Shown piece after piece: positions 33,147-42,600 of a DNA stretch of 64,000 nucleotides; within the stretch, counting starts at the first letter, position 1; each line of letters opens with the position of its first letter. Location: NCBI GenBank assembly GCA_029560585.1, contig JAKQKQ010000246.1, positions 17,340 through 81,339 on the forward strand, in the 5' to 3' direction. This DNA is from Verrucomicrobiota bacterium (lineage in GTDB: Bacteria > Verrucomicrobiota > Verrucomicrobiia > JADLBR01). Made by a program: the position numbers and the translations under genes. The notes beneath the pieces are model-generated. The model made no database searches. It was not told the DNA's origin and saw only the letters and a list, made by a program, of their open reading frames with translations.

Positions 33147-35219
33147 ATGAGCTCATCGATGCATCGGCGCCAGTTCGTCAAGAGATTCAGCGGCATGTCG
33201 CTCTTTGGCGCGGCGGTTTCCTCCGGCGCCGCGCGCGCCGCGGCCACCACGCAGGACGGCAAGGGCGGCCAGAGCGCACGCCCCACGACAACCACGCCCT
33301 GCTACTGGGCCTGGTGGGGCTGGGAGCCGATCGATCATAATCGCAGGGTGGGCGGCACGGCCGGTGCCGTGGATGCGAGCGCATGGTGGCTCACGTCGTG
33401 GTATGACCGTCTCCACAGCGAGGATTTGGTCAAACTGATGGCGGACGTCGGCATAAATCTGGCCGTCACCCATTTCTTCAAGGGCTTCGGCCTGAAACAC
33501 GAGCACGCCCAGCAACAGCGCACGGCCGAACTGGTCCGATATGCCCACCGGCACGGGATCCGTGTCCTCGGCTATTGCCAGTCCAACTCGCTGTATTACG
33601 AGACATTCCTTGCGGAAGAACCCGGTGCCGCCGACTGGGTCCAGCGCGACCCGGACGGCAAGCCGGGCATTTGGGGCGCAAAGTACTATCGCTGGACGCC
33701 GTGCATCCACAGTCCAGAATTCCGCGCGTACCTGAAGAAAGCCATCCGCCTGGGACTTGAGGAGGTCGGCCTCGATGGCCTGAACTTTGACAACAGCTAC
33801 AGTGGGCCGTGCTACTGCGACCGGTGCGAGGGCCGCTTCCGCCGGTGGCTCGCCGAAAGGTATCCGCAACCCATCGAAGTCTTTGGTATCGCGTCATTCG
33901 ACCACGTGCGCCAGCCACCCATGCCAACCTCCACTGGCCGGATCGAGGACCCGCTGGTCCGGGCGTGGGTCCGGTGGCGATGCGAGAGCCTCGGCGAATA
34001 TCTGGGCGATATTACGGGCTACGCGCGCAGCCTGCGCCCAGACACGATATTGCTGGCGAACCCTTCCCACCCCGTCTCGGCCGGCGGGCCATTGCGCAGG
34101 AGCGTCTGGCCCACCCTGGTGGGGCGACACCTCGATCTGATGATCGCAGAGAACTCCGCTTCACCCGATATCGTCGATGGCGCGCTCATATCCCAGATTC
34201 GCGCCTACAAACAGGGCAATGCGGTGGGTTATCGTGCCGTCTCGACAACCTGGGCCGGCAGTTTGGGACGTGAGGCCTCTGATGACGCCTCGTCCGCACT
34301 TCCCCAAACACCGACGACTGTGCGCCTGCAGGTCGCCGAGGCCGCCGCCAACGGGGGCGTGCCGGGCGCAAACTGGGCCGTGCGCCCGCTCGGCGACGGC
34401 AATCGCATGCGGATTGACCGCGATGATCTGCGCGATGCCCTGCGCCAATATCTGGACTTCGTGCGCAAGGAGGAGAGCATCATCCTCGGCGCTCGGCCCG
34501 TTCGCGACGTGGCGGTGCTCCACACGTTCGCGTCTTTCGCCTTCGATGCCCAACTGGCATGGGACCGTGTCGCGGCCGCGGAGGAGATGCTGATCCGTGG
34601 CGGCTTCTCCTGGGAGGTGGCATTTGATGACAACCTGCGACTCGATGGGTTTTCCGTCCTGATTTTGGCAGGGCAATCGCATCTCAGCGATGAGACGTGC
34701 GGCGCCCTGCGTGCCTTTGCGAAACAGGGTGGCGCCATCGTGATGCTGGGCGAAAACGGCCGCCGCGACGACGACGGACGCACGCCAGCCACTGACCGCC
34801 TCGGGGACATCCCGGCCTCAAACTTGATCCGCCTCGATGTCGGCCCCGCCCGTGGCTCCGCCGAGAAACGGCACGCCGTGTGCGTCCGATTGCCGGATAA
34901 CTGGAAACAGATCGTCCAGGCGATCAAAGGGGCGGCCAAGGGGCGATTGTCGGTACATTTGCGCGACGCGAGCGAGGTGGCCATGAACACTCGCGAAACC
35001 AACGACGGTCGCCTGATCGTGCATCTGGTGAATTATGCCGCGCCGCAGCCAACGCGCCCCCTGCAAGTGCAACTCGGCACCGCGTGGGGCAAAGCGGATT
35101 CCGTCCGGCTGCGGACGCCGGGATCTCCCGAGCGAACGCTGGCGCTCCGGCGCGAGGGCGCCCAGGTAGTCATCGACGTGCCGCCACTCGATGTCTACGG
35201 CATCCTGATCGTCGCCTGA
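33147..35219 (+). CDS. Tat-exported glycoside-hydrolase-like protein
   Basis: The protein has 690 residues from ATG 33147 (or 33159). MHRRQFVKRFSGMSLFGAAV is a Tat-type signal with R-R-Q-F. The core looks like a TIM barrel: DVGINLAVTHFFKG, GIRVLGYCQSNSLYYETF, GLDGLNFDNSYSG, then CYCDRCEGRFRRWLAERYP, a Cys cluster seen in hypothetical glycosyl hydrolases, and LANPSHPVSAGGP. Near 480-560 (MLIRGGFSWEVAFDDN, VLILAGQSHLSDETC, AIVMLGENG) it resembles a beta-galactosidase trimerisation domain. The C-terminus has beta strands ending GILIVA. The catalytic acids are not assigned. With its propeller partners it probably degrades a glycan outside the cytoplasm. It resembles the 955-residue protein at 48.4-51.3 kb in layout. 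Confidence 0.65.
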   Translation: MSSSMHRRQFVKRFSGMSLFGAAVSSGAARAAATTQDGKGGQSARPTTTTPCYWAWWGWEPIDHNRRVGGTAGAVDASAWWLTSWYDRLHSEDLVKLMADVGINLAVTHFFKGFGLKHEHAQQQRTAELVRYAHRHGIRVLGYCQSNSLYYETFLAEEPGAADWVQRDPDGKPGIWGAKYYRWTPCIHSPEFRAYLKKAIRLGLEEVGLDGLNFDNSYSGPCYCDRCEGRFRRWLAERYPQPIEVFGIASFDHVRQPPMPTSTGRIEDPLVRAWVRWRCESLGEYLGDITGYARSLRPDTILLANPSHPVSAGGPLRRSVWPTLVGRHLDLMIAENSASPDIVDGALISQIRAYKQGNAVGYRAVSTTWAGSLGREASDDASSALPQTPTTVRLQVAEAAANGGVPGANWAVRPLGDGNRMRIDRDDLRDALRQYLDFVRKEESIILGARPVRDVAVLHTFASFAFDAQLAWDRVAAAEEMLIRGGFSWEVAFDDNLRLDGFSVLILAGQSHLSDETCGALRAFAKQGGAIVMLGENGRRDDDGRTPATDRLGDIPASNLIRLDVGPARGSAEKRHAVCVRLPDNWKQIVQAIKGAAKGRLSVHLRDASEVAMNTRETNDGRLIVHLVNYAAPQPTRPLQVQLGTAWGKADSVRLRTPGSPERTLALRREGAQVVIDVPPLDVYGILIVA

Positions 35220-35517
35220 CAAGTGGCGCGGTTTTCCCAAACCTGATCGAAAACGCGCCGCATCATTCATGTGGAAACTTCTGAGGGCGGGGCCGTTTTT
35301 GGACTGCGGTGGCAGAGTCCGGCAACCGCCGGACGGCGACACCGCTTTTGCCTCCGGCGGAGCCGAAAACGATGGTCCCGGCTCGCGCTTCGCGCGCTTC
35401 CAAAGCGGTGGCGCCGCCCCGATCCGGAGCTCTGCCACCGCAGTCCAAAACCCTCCCGGCCCGGATCCTGGGTCGGGGCACGAGCCGCGCCCGCGAACAG
35501 TGGCCTAAAGTTTCAGG
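35220..35517. repeat. Dispersed hairpin repeat, copy A
   Basis: Gene-free. A perfect 21-bp inverted repeat, of which TTGGACTGCGGTGGCAGAG is the inner part, occupies 35297-35317 and 35430-35450 with a 112-bp loop that holds a nested ACCGCTTT/AAAGCGGT pair. The flank after it contains GGATCCTGGGTCGGGGCACG, shared in variant form with copy C (57.3 kb). Copies B (39.4-40.0 kb) and C lie in similar gaps between operons. Confidence 0.75.
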
Positions 35518-36393
35518 TCAGAAACCGATCGCTTCGATCAGAACCTGGCTTGCCTCTCCGGCGCGCCTTCGCGCATCGCGCAGCATCCGCCGCCAGCCCG
35601 GCACGAGAAACCGCGGGTGCTTCAACATGTCGAGCGCGTATCGGCCCGTGGCCTGTGACAGATCCACCGTGGCGACCACCACGGCCTCCCCGCGATTCCC
35701 CGCCCACGCAAGCGTGCTCATGTCGGGCGCGACGATCTTGGAATCCCCTGCAGACCAGCGCCCGCCGCCCTGCGGCCCGACGGTGTTCGCAAATACGTAG
35801 TAGATGGCATTCTCGAACGCGCGCGACACGACCCCGTCGCGCCCCCCGCGCTTCGAACGACTCACCGCGAGCGCATCCAAACCCGCGTTCGGATGGAATA
35901 GCACCCTGGCGCCCATCATGACCGGCAGGCGCACCAGCTCCGGGTAGCGTCGCTCATGGCAAATGATCGACGTCGAGGGCACGCCGTCGATTTCGAACAG
36001 GGAAACGGCGTCGCCGGGCGAGAAGCTCTCCCGGTCCCCCGCCGTCAGCTGGCACTTCGCGTACGCATGCGTCGGCCGACCGCCGCGATCAAAAACGACC
36101 ATCCCATTGAACCGCTTGCGCCCAAGAATGATCGGCGCACCCAACAGCACGTGGATCCCGTGTGCTTTCGCGATCGCGCCCGCGTCGCGCAGCCCCGCAC
36201 GCACGTCTCCGGGTCGCACCCCGCGCCAATCGATCGCGTAGCCCGTCAGCGCGCATTCGGGGAACAGGATCGCGTCCGCACGATTCCGCCTCGCGCGGGC
36301 AACCGCCGCCTCGATCTTTGCCAGATTGCGGGTGATCGAGCCCGCGTGATTCAATTGCGCCGAAGCGATTCGCAGCTTCTTTCCCGCCATCAT
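35518..36393 (-). CDS. Nitrilase-superfamily amidohydrolase
   Basis: The protein has 291 residues. The catalytic triad is visible: E46 (FPECALTG), K113 (YAKCQLTAGDRESFSPG) and C145 (IICHERRYPE). The order and spacing match carbon-nitrogen hydrolases (amidases, carbamoylases, beta-ureidopropionases). The substrate is not clear; residues around C145 (C-H-E-R-R-Y) suggest an aliphatic amidase or N-carbamoyl branch, by memory only. The start overlaps the end of the metallophosphatase gene as ATGA, and both are probably one operon. No signal peptide. Confidence 0.75.
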   Translation of the reverse strand: MMAGKKLRIASAQLNHAGSITRNLAKIEAAVARARRNRADAILFPECALTGYAIDWRGVRPGDVRAGLRDAGAIAKAHGIHVLLGAPIILGRKRFNGMVVFDRGGRPTHAYAKCQLTAGDRESFSPGDAVSLFEIDGVPSTSIICHERRYPELVRLPVMMGARVLFHPNAGLDALAVSRSKRGGRDGVVSRAFENAIYYVFANTVGPQGGGRWSAGDSKIVAPDMSTLAWAGNRGEAVVVATVDLSQATGRYALDMLKHPRFLVPGWRRMLRDARRRAGEASQVLIEAIGF

Positions 36394-37250
36394 CTTCCAA
36401 TTGCTCCTAGCGCCAACACCCGGTCCGGTTCCGCGCCAAAACCGTCTTCGATGATCCGGTCGGAAAACACCGCAAAGAGCGCGAAATCCGGGACGGCCCT
36501 CGACTCGACGAGGCCCTTGAGCGTCACGTGATGAATCCCAGCGCGCTCAAAATAGCCACCCGCATGGTCGTGCCCGGCGATCCATGCCGCGACGCACCCC
36601 GCCCCTTCGAGCACCGGCAGCACCGAATCCCCATTCTTCAACCGATGGTTTCGAGCCGCCTCTTTCAGCAAGGCATAATGGCAGAACACGATTACCCGCT
36701 CTCCCGCTTTCGCCGCCTCGGCCAGCCTCTCCCCCAACCACGCGATCTGCTCCGGCGACATGATCTCATACCCGGCGTCGTTGCCATCCAGCACCAGAAA
36801 CCGCCACCCCTTCGCGGCGGCGGAAGTGAACTCGTAATAGAAACATTCTCGCCCCAGCTCCCGCGTCACGAATTCCTTTCCCGCGCGCAGGCAGTGATTG
36901 CCCAGGACGTGGTACAGCGGCGCGCCGATACCACGCAGCACGAGCAGCACCCTCGACGCCTCGACCCGCGTCTTCTCTCGGTCCACGTCCTCGCCATTCT
37001 CCTTCTCGTAACCGTCGTACAGGTCGCCGCATTGCACAACGAACGCCGGCCGCTCCGCGTTGAACTTCTCCACGCACCGCGGCAGTAGCTCCAGCGCCTG
37101 CCTGTACTGCCGCTTGCCCTTCGTTTCCTTGTCCCCGTATTGGATGTCGCTCACCGCCCCAAAGGTGAACAGCGGTTCTCCGCCCGACGCCAGAGCCGCG
37201 GCGCACAACAGCCACACCAGGCACAAAGGGCGCACGAGGAACCAGTCCAT
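36390..37250 (-). CDS. Exported ADP-ribose/CDP-alcohol diphosphatase-like metallophosphatase
   Basis: The protein has 286 residues from ATG 37250; a signal peptide (FLVRPLCLVWLLCAAALASG) follows, so it acts outside the cytoplasm. Metal motifs are in order: VSDIQYGDKETKGKRQYR (DxQ), VVQCGDLYDGYE (GDxxD), HVLGNHCL (GNH), VIFCHYAL (H) and IAGHDHAGG (GHxH). The DIQYGD start and the length agree with Mn-dependent ADP-ribose/CDP-alcohol diphosphatases. The further upstream start (37304) adds a basic extension without homology. It overlaps the nitrilase gene by 4 bp. Confidence 0.75.
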   Translation of the reverse strand: MDWFLVRPLCLVWLLCAAALASGGEPLFTFGAVSDIQYGDKETKGKRQYRQALELLPRCVEKFNAERPAFVVQCGDLYDGYEKENGEDVDREKTRVEASRVLLVLRGIGAPLYHVLGNHCLRAGKEFVTRELGRECFYYEFTSAAAKGWRFLVLDGNDAGYEIMSPEQIAWLGERLAEAAKAGERVIVFCHYALLKEAARNHRLKNGDSVLPVLEGAGCVAAWIAGHDHAGGYFERAGIHHVTLKGLVESRAVPDFALFAVFSDRIIEDGFGAEPDRVLALGAIGR

Positions 37251-37492
37251 GTGCGCATGCTCCCGCGCCACGGCGGCCCAAGTCAATTCGATACGATGGC
37301 GCATCGGTCATGGGCTGTGTCTTCATCTGCATGCCCAGGGCCGTGAGGCCGACGATTATGTCCGCCAGTCCACGACGCGGTCACGCCCTGTGACCACCAG
37401 CTCGAAAATGGGAAGTCCTGCAGGCCGAGCGGCAAGGCCCACGCTAGAAATTCCACGTTGTCCACCGCGGGCCGCCGCGCCAAACTGCCGCA

Positions 37493-39370
37493 ATGACGCG
37501 CACGATTCTCTGCCTGATGGGACTAGTGGGTTTGCCTTCCATTTCCATGGCCGCCGAGAAGCCCAATATCCTCTGGATCACCTGCGAGGACATCTGCCCC
37601 ATGCTGGGCTGCTATGGTGACGCGTACGCGAGGACCCCCAATCTCGATGCGCTGGCGGCGCGAGGCTCCCGCTACACGCGGGCGTGCTCAACTGCCCCGG
37701 TGTGCGCCCCGGCGCGCACCGCGCTGATCACGGGCATGTATCCGCCATCGCTCGGCGCGCAACACATGCGCAGCATGGTGCCCCTGCCACCGGGCATGAA
37801 GCTCTATCCGGGGCACCTCCGCGAGGCGGGCTACTACTGCACCAACAACAGCAAGGAAGATTACAATGTCGCGAAACCCGAAGGCACATGGGACGAGAGT
37901 TCCAAGAAAGCCCATTGGCGCAACAGGCCCGAGGGGAAACCTTTCTTCGCCGTGTTCAATCTGGAGATCACGCACGAGAGCCAGCTCCGCAACGCGATCG
38001 ATCCAAAGGACAAGATCCACGATCCGGCCAAGGCACGCGTGCCCGCGTATCACCCGGACACCCCCGAGGTGCGCGCGAACTGGGCGCAGCACTACGACCG
38101 TATCACGATGATGGACGCCCAGGCGGGAAAACTGATCAAGGAGATCGAGGACGCCGGCCTTGCGAAGGACACGATCATTTTCTTCTACGGCGATAACGGG
38201 TGCGGGATGCCCCGCGGCAAGCGCTGGCTGTACGAGCTGGGCCTCCGGGTCCCCCTGATCATCCACGTGCCGGAGAAATTTGCGACGCTGGCACCCGAGG
38301 GCTACCGCCCCGGCGGCACGTGCGATCGCCTGGTCGGCTTCGTGGATTTCGCCCCCACGGTCATCAGCCTCGCGGGCCAGAAACCACCCCAAAATATGCA
38401 GGGCCGAGCCTTCATGGGACCCCATGCGGCGCAGGCACGCAGCTTCAACTTCGGGTTCCGCAACCGCATGGATGAGCGCTTCGATTTCTCGCGGTCCGCG
38501 GAGGATGGTCGCTGGCTCTACATCCGCAACTTCATGCCCCAGGTACCCCAGGGACAGTATCTCGCCTACATGTTCCAGACCCAGACCACCCAGGTCTGGA
38601 AACGGCTCTTCGACGAGGGGAAACTAACGCCCGCGCAATCGTCGTTCTGGTTGCCCAAGCCGGTGGAAGAACTCTACGACCTCGCGGCCGACCGCGACCA
38701 GATCAACAACCTCGCGTCTTCGGATTCGGCAGACGCCAGGGCCGCGCTGGGGCGCATGCGCCAAGCGCTCGACGCACAACTCCGCGATACCCGCGATCTG
38801 GGTTTCGTGCCAGAGGCCGAAATGCACCGGCGCGCCGCAGCGTTCGGCAACCCCTTTGCCCTGGGCCATGACCCGAAGGGCCTCGCCTTCGACCGGATCG
38901 TGGACGCCGCCTACAGGGCCAGCGACACCTCCCAGGCAAGCGCCTCGGACATGGTCGCCCTGCTCGGCGATGCGGAACCCGTCGTCCGATACTGGGGCGT
39001 CCTCGGCCTGATCATCCGCGGCGGCGATGCCGCAAAAGCCGCAGGCCCGCAACTTCGGCCGCTGCTCAAGGACGAATCCCCCAGCGTGCAGATCCTGGCC
39101 GCGGAAGCCCTCGGCCGCTTTGGCGGTACGTCGGACCTCGCCCCCGCGATGGAGACACTAATGACCCATGCGGACATGACATCATCCTCGGACCCCTATC
39201 GCTCCAATGAGGCGCTCAACGCCATCGATCACCTGGGCGACAAGGCCAAGCCCCTCGCCGCGCGGATCAAGGCGCTGCCGCGAAAACCACCGGGGGCCGA
39301 CGGCAAAGGCCGCGCCGCAGCTTACCCCGCCCGCATGTTGGATTATTTGATCCCGCGGCTCGGCGAATGA
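37493..39370 (+). CDS. Formylglycine sulfatase with HEAT-like C-terminus
   Basis: The protein has 625 residues with a signal peptide ending near SISMAAEKPN. The metal-binding start is ILWITCEDICPMLGCYGD. The modification motif CAPAR puts the formylglycine cysteine at C71 (VCAPARTALITG). FFYGDNGCGMPRGKR supplies the second metal and Lys cluster. After about residue 450 the sulfatase ends, and a helical repeat region (LLGDAEPVVRYWGVLGLIIR, LLKDESPSVQILAAEALGRF) looks like HEAT repeats. This arrangement is common in verrucomicrobial and planctomycete sulfatases, where the HEAT tail may hold substrate or partners. It is divergent from the metallophosphatase, with 242 bp between. Copy B of the repeat follows. 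Confidence 0.85.
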   Translation: MTRTILCLMGLVGLPSISMAAEKPNILWITCEDICPMLGCYGDAYARTPNLDALAARGSRYTRACSTAPVCAPARTALITGMYPPSLGAQHMRSMVPLPPGMKLYPGHLREAGYYCTNNSKEDYNVAKPEGTWDESSKKAHWRNRPEGKPFFAVFNLEITHESQLRNAIDPKDKIHDPAKARVPAYHPDTPEVRANWAQHYDRITMMDAQAGKLIKEIEDAGLAKDTIIFFYGDNGCGMPRGKRWLYELGLRVPLIIHVPEKFATLAPEGYRPGGTCDRLVGFVDFAPTVISLAGQKPPQNMQGRAFMGPHAAQARSFNFGFRNRMDERFDFSRSAEDGRWLYIRNFMPQVPQGQYLAYMFQTQTTQVWKRLFDEGKLTPAQSSFWLPKPVEELYDLAADRDQINNLASSDSADARAALGRMRQALDAQLRDTRDLGFVPEAEMHRRAAAFGNPFALGHDPKGLAFDRIVDAAYRASDTSQASASDMVALLGDAEPVVRYWGVLGLIIRGGDAAKAAGPQLRPLLKDESPSVQILAAEALGRFGGTSDLAPAMETLMTHADMTSSSDPYRSNEALNAIDHLGDKAKPLAARIKALPRKPPGADGKGRAAAYPARMLDYLIPRLGE

Positions 39371-40031
39371 GTTCACCACTTGCCAGAAACTTCAGGCGGC
39401 GTTCGCGGGTGCCGGGCGGGCACCCGCGTCCGCAAGCCCAGCCTGCAGCAACAGCCGGTGTCAGCGGGCAAGCATCGCTGGACGGCGAGCGGATCACGCC
39501 CTGACCCAAGATCCAGGCCGGGAAGATTTCGGACTGCGGTGGCAGAGTCCGGCAACCGCCGGACGGCGCTACCGCTTTGGCAGCGCGCGAAGCGTGAGCC
39601 TGGCCATCGGCCTCGGCCTCGGCCGAGGCTAACCCGGACATTTCACAGCCTGCCGGCTGTGAAGTTCCGGGCTCTGGGAAAACCGCGCCATGAAAGCCAT
39701 TTATTGGGAAAGGTCAGGCAAAGACTGGGTTTTTTCGCGGTTGCAGAGTGTGTATCGCGGATCGATGGCCCCAGACCCTCCAAAATCGCGTTTTTCGGAG
39801 CGCGGTTTTCCTCTGAGCCTGCATATTTTACGCGGAAGCGTGAAATATGCAGGCTAAAGCGGTGGCGTCGCTTCGCTTTGCCCCCGCAGTCCAAAACGGC
39901 CCCGTCCTGGAAAGTTTCACCCTGAATGATCCGGCGCGTCCGCGCGCCGACGGCGGCGCTGATTCGAAAATTCAGATGCCGGGCAGTAGGATCCTGCTTG
40001 CAGGCGATCCGGATCGCGCGCAAGCGCGCTC
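39371..40031. repeat. Dispersed hairpin repeat, copy B (composite, inverted)
   Basis: Gene-free 661 bp. CGGACTGCGGTGGCAGAG at 39530-39547 and CCCGCAGTCCAAAAC near 39883-39897 are the arms, separated by an extra block of about 290 bp. CTTGCCAGAAACTTCAGG near 39379 and the end (GTAGGATCCTGCTTGCAGG ... GCGCAAGCGCGCTCCTAC, 39988-40036) are reverse complements of matching parts in copy C. The end is a REP-like double hairpin in which AGGATCCTGC.. faces GCGCGCTCC. The right tip overlaps the 3' end of the glycosyltransferase gene by a few bases. Confidence 0.65.
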
Positions 40032-41126
40032 CTACGTCTCACTTTCAGCCCCGGTGGCGCCCCTGTCCGCGGCACGGATGCGGCGCACGATCGGGCCAAA
40101 CGGCAGGCGATAGCGCGCGAGCTTGTCGACGAGGACGCGCGGCCAATCGTCGGCGAACTGCCTCGGCCTGCCTTCCTCGCGGCAGATTCGATCCACCAGA
40201 TCGAACAGGTTCGCACGATGTTCGCGGAGTCGCCCCAGGGTGCGCGAGCGAATCTCCTCCGGCGGCACCGGGCAGGCGGCCATCCGACGGACACCCTCGG
40301 CCACGGCGGCGGAAACGGGCTCCACGATCGCGGTGTAGTCTGGATCGTAGAACTGGTCTCGCCCACCGGCGCTCGGCGTGGATACGACTGGCAGTCCCGC
40401 CAACAGGTATTGCATGCTGGCATACATGCCGCCCTCGATCGCAGAAAGGCATAGGCCAACCCGCGCCTCATTCAAATGACGATTGACCTCCTCGGGCTCC
40501 AACGACCTGTAGCGGGCCTCAAATGGAGAATTGCACCAGTGCGCGTGGGCCAGGCGACGACGGATTTCCTCGGCATAGGGCGCATCGCCCGAATCCGAAA
40601 CAGGTCCGGTGAGGAGGGCGAGTTTCCCCACCTTTTCGGCCAATTGGTGGCGCTTGAATGGCGACAGCCGGGCGTCGTAGATGGCGTCGTGCCGCTTCAC
40701 GACACCGGGGATCGGGTGATACAGCGCCTCATCGACCAGTGCTGTATTGCTACAAAGAACAGCGGAGATGCCACGCTCGATCAGTTGCTCGCGCTGCCGG
40801 GGCGTGCACGCGAGGTAATGGATCCGGTGGCGCTCGAATCGTTTTCGTCTCCGGGAATAGACGCGCTCAACTGCGTCGATCGCCTTGGGGGGATCCATGT
40901 CCCACGAGAAGGAGCAGATGATATGAAGAGGATGGTCGCGCAGCACCTCCTGCATCGGACTGATAAACGCCAGCGGGTCTTTCCGGTTGGTCCAATACAG
41001 GACGTGCAAGATGGGAGGATCATCCACCAGCAAATGCATCGCGCCGTCGGCGCGGCGCCAACGGATCGCAAAATCCCTCCATCGGGGCAGGACGTATCGG
41101 GCAACGAGCTGGCGCGGAGAGGGCAT
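40032..41126 (-). CDS. GT4-like glycosyltransferase
   Basis: The protein has 364 residues from ATG 41126. The C-terminal half has the GT-B nucleotide-sugar pattern: EEVNRHLNEARVGLCLSAIE, then GGMYASMQYLLAGLPVVSTP and AGGRDQFYDPDYTAIVEP (E-x7-E-like acid pair around E265). The N-terminal half (ILHVLYWTNRKDPLAFISPM, HYLACTPRQREQLIERGIS, AVLCSNTALVDE) fits the acceptor-binding Rossmann unit. It is the last gene of the PqqD/HprK/glycosyltransferase operon, 4 bp after the preceding gene. Its donor and acceptor are unknown; surface glycan or peptide glycosylation is likely from context. Confidence 0.65.
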   Translation of the reverse strand: MPSPRQLVARYVLPRWRDFAIRWRRADGAMHLLVDDPPILHVLYWTNRKDPLAFISPMQEVLRDHPLHIICSFSWDMDPPKAIDAVERVYSRRRKRFERHRIHYLACTPRQREQLIERGISAVLCSNTALVDEALYHPIPGVVKRHDAIYDARLSPFKRHQLAEKVGKLALLTGPVSDSGDAPYAEEIRRRLAHAHWCNSPFEARYRSLEPEEVNRHLNEARVGLCLSAIEGGMYASMQYLLAGLPVVSTPSAGGRDQFYDPDYTAIVEPVSAAVAEGVRRMAACPVPPEEIRSRTLGRLREHRANLFDLVDRICREEGRPRQFADDWPRVLVDKLARYRLPFGPIVRRIRAADRGATGAESET

Positions 41127-41130
41127 GGAT

Positions 41131-41811
41131 CTAAACCTCGGCCGACCTTCCCCGCCGACGGTCGAGGACACCCTTGAGCAGGCGCGCGTACTCGGCGAAC
41201 TCGGCCCGGCGTTCGCGGACCATGTTGCCCGAATGCACCCGCCGCCACAGCACCAGATCCGGCAAGATCCGATGCCTCAGCCCCGCATCGCGCGCCCGCG
41301 CAAACCAGTCGACGAATTCCCCTAGGCGCCGACCTGAATCGAATGGCCCGACTCGGACCAGCGAAGATCGGCGGCACAGCATGGCGGAGCATAGCACCGC
41401 CGGCCGCAGCTGGCCCAGGCGTGTCACCTCGGGCGGGTCCTCGGTGAAGCAATCGAATTGGCCAAGGGCCAAGTCAAGCGCGGGTTCTGAGGCGAGTGCC
41501 GCGGCGCGGCGCTCGAGGCTGTCCCCCGGCCAAAGATCGTCGCTGTCGAGAAAAGCGATCCACTCGCCCGTGGCGGCGGCGACGCCCGCGTTGCGGGCCA
41601 AACTCAGCCCACCATTGCGTTGCACAATGACTCGGACCGGCGGCCCGAACGAGCGCGCCACATCCCCGGAACCGTCCGTCGAACCGTCGTCCACGACGAC
41701 CACTTCCGATGGAACGAGGGATTGGGCGAGGGCGCTGGCGATCGCCTTGCGGAGGAGTCCGGCCCGATTGAACACGGGGACTACCACGCTGATCCGTGGC
41801 CCGTCGCTCAT
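41131..41811 (-). CDS. GT2 family glycosyltransferase
   Basis: The protein has 226 residues from ATG 41811, overlapping the upstream GT2 gene as ATGA. ISVVVPVFNRAGLLRKAI begins the GT-A fold; VVVDDGSTDGSG holds the nucleotide site; EWIAFLDSDDLWPGD is the DxD region; RRLGEFVDWFARARD carries the ED/EW-like acid near 170. It is a close paralogue of the upstream gene, with the same domain and a similar C-terminus (LVLWRRVHSGNMVRE). Soluble, no membrane segment. Confidence 0.8.
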   Translation of the reverse strand: MSDGPRISVVVPVFNRAGLLRKAIASALAQSLVPSEVVVVDDGSTDGSGDVARSFGPPVRVIVQRNGGLSLARNAGVAAATGEWIAFLDSDDLWPGDSLERRAAALASEPALDLALGQFDCFTEDPPEVTRLGQLRPAVLCSAMLCRRSSLVRVGPFDSGRRLGEFVDWFARARDAGLRHRILPDLVLWRRVHSGNMVRERRAEFAEYARLLKGVLDRRRGRSAEV

Positions 41812-42554
41812 CGGCGTTCCTCCCGAGATGACCCGGGTGGCAGATCCAGCTTCTGGAGGCGATCCACGTTCCCGCCGGTGGCCGCCCTGCGGCGGGCCAG
41901 CGAGCGGTGCACCGCCTCGATGAACCCCTTGCGGGCGTGGTCCTGCCGCCGCGTCATGTTGCCCTCGTGCCGCCGATACAGGACCGCGACGCTGTCCAGC
42001 ACGCGTATCGGCACGCCACATTCGCGAATGCGGTTGAACCAATCGACGTCCTCCGCGAACCGCATGTCCTCGCGCAGCGCGCCAACCCGATCGAAAACCG
42101 ACCGCCGGTACAGGCCGCAGCCAAATACAAAGAGAAAGAAGGGTTCGACGATCTCCCTGCCGCCCGGGGCATCGGCCCTATCCCGAAAATATTGGAGGAG
42201 GCCAAGGACAACGTCCACCCCGCTGCCCGGTGCCATGTGCGGCCACTGGGCCGCGAGCCGATCCGGCGTCCACAGGTCATCGGCATCGATGAACGAGAGC
42301 ACTTCGCCGCGGGCAAGCTCAAGGCCGCGATTGCGCGCGGCCGCGGGTCCCGCGTTCGGCTGGCGCACGCATCGGAGATCCGGCCCGGCGAGGGATTCCA
42401 GCACCTCTGGCGTGCGGTCGGTCGAACCATCGTCCACCACGATGATCTCCATCGAAGGATGACCCTGCGCGCGGACGCTACCGATGGCCTCGGCAATATG
42501 CCGCTCCCCATTAAAGATGGGGACAATCACGCTGAGTTGGGGGGCCGGGCTCAC
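41808..42554 (-). CDS. GT2 family glycosyltransferase
   Basis: The protein has 248 residues from GTG 42554. LSVIVPIFNGERHIAEAIGS, EIIVVDDGSTDRT, RGEVLSFIDADDLWTPDR and RFAEDVDWFNRIRE are the ordered GT-A motifs; AVLYRRHEGNMTRRQDHARK follows. The sequence parallels the next gene and the pair probably arose by duplication. It lies 46 bp after the HprK-like gene. The presence of two GT2 and one GT4-like enzyme suggests assembly of a short oligosaccharide. Confidence 0.8.
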   Translation of the reverse strand: MSPAPQLSVIVPIFNGERHIAEAIGSVRAQGHPSMEIIVVDDGSTDRTPEVLESLAGPDLRCVRQPNAGPAAARNRGLELARGEVLSFIDADDLWTPDRLAAQWPHMAPGSGVDVVLGLLQYFRDRADAPGGREIVEPFFLFVFGCGLYRRSVFDRVGALREDMRFAEDVDWFNRIRECGVPIRVLDSVAVLYRRHEGNMTRRQDHARKGFIEAVHRSLARRRAATGGNVDRLQKLDLPPGSSREERR

Positions 42555-42600
42555 TCCGTTGCGCCGTTTCCGATGTCTTGCCTCCGCCGACCCTGGGCGG

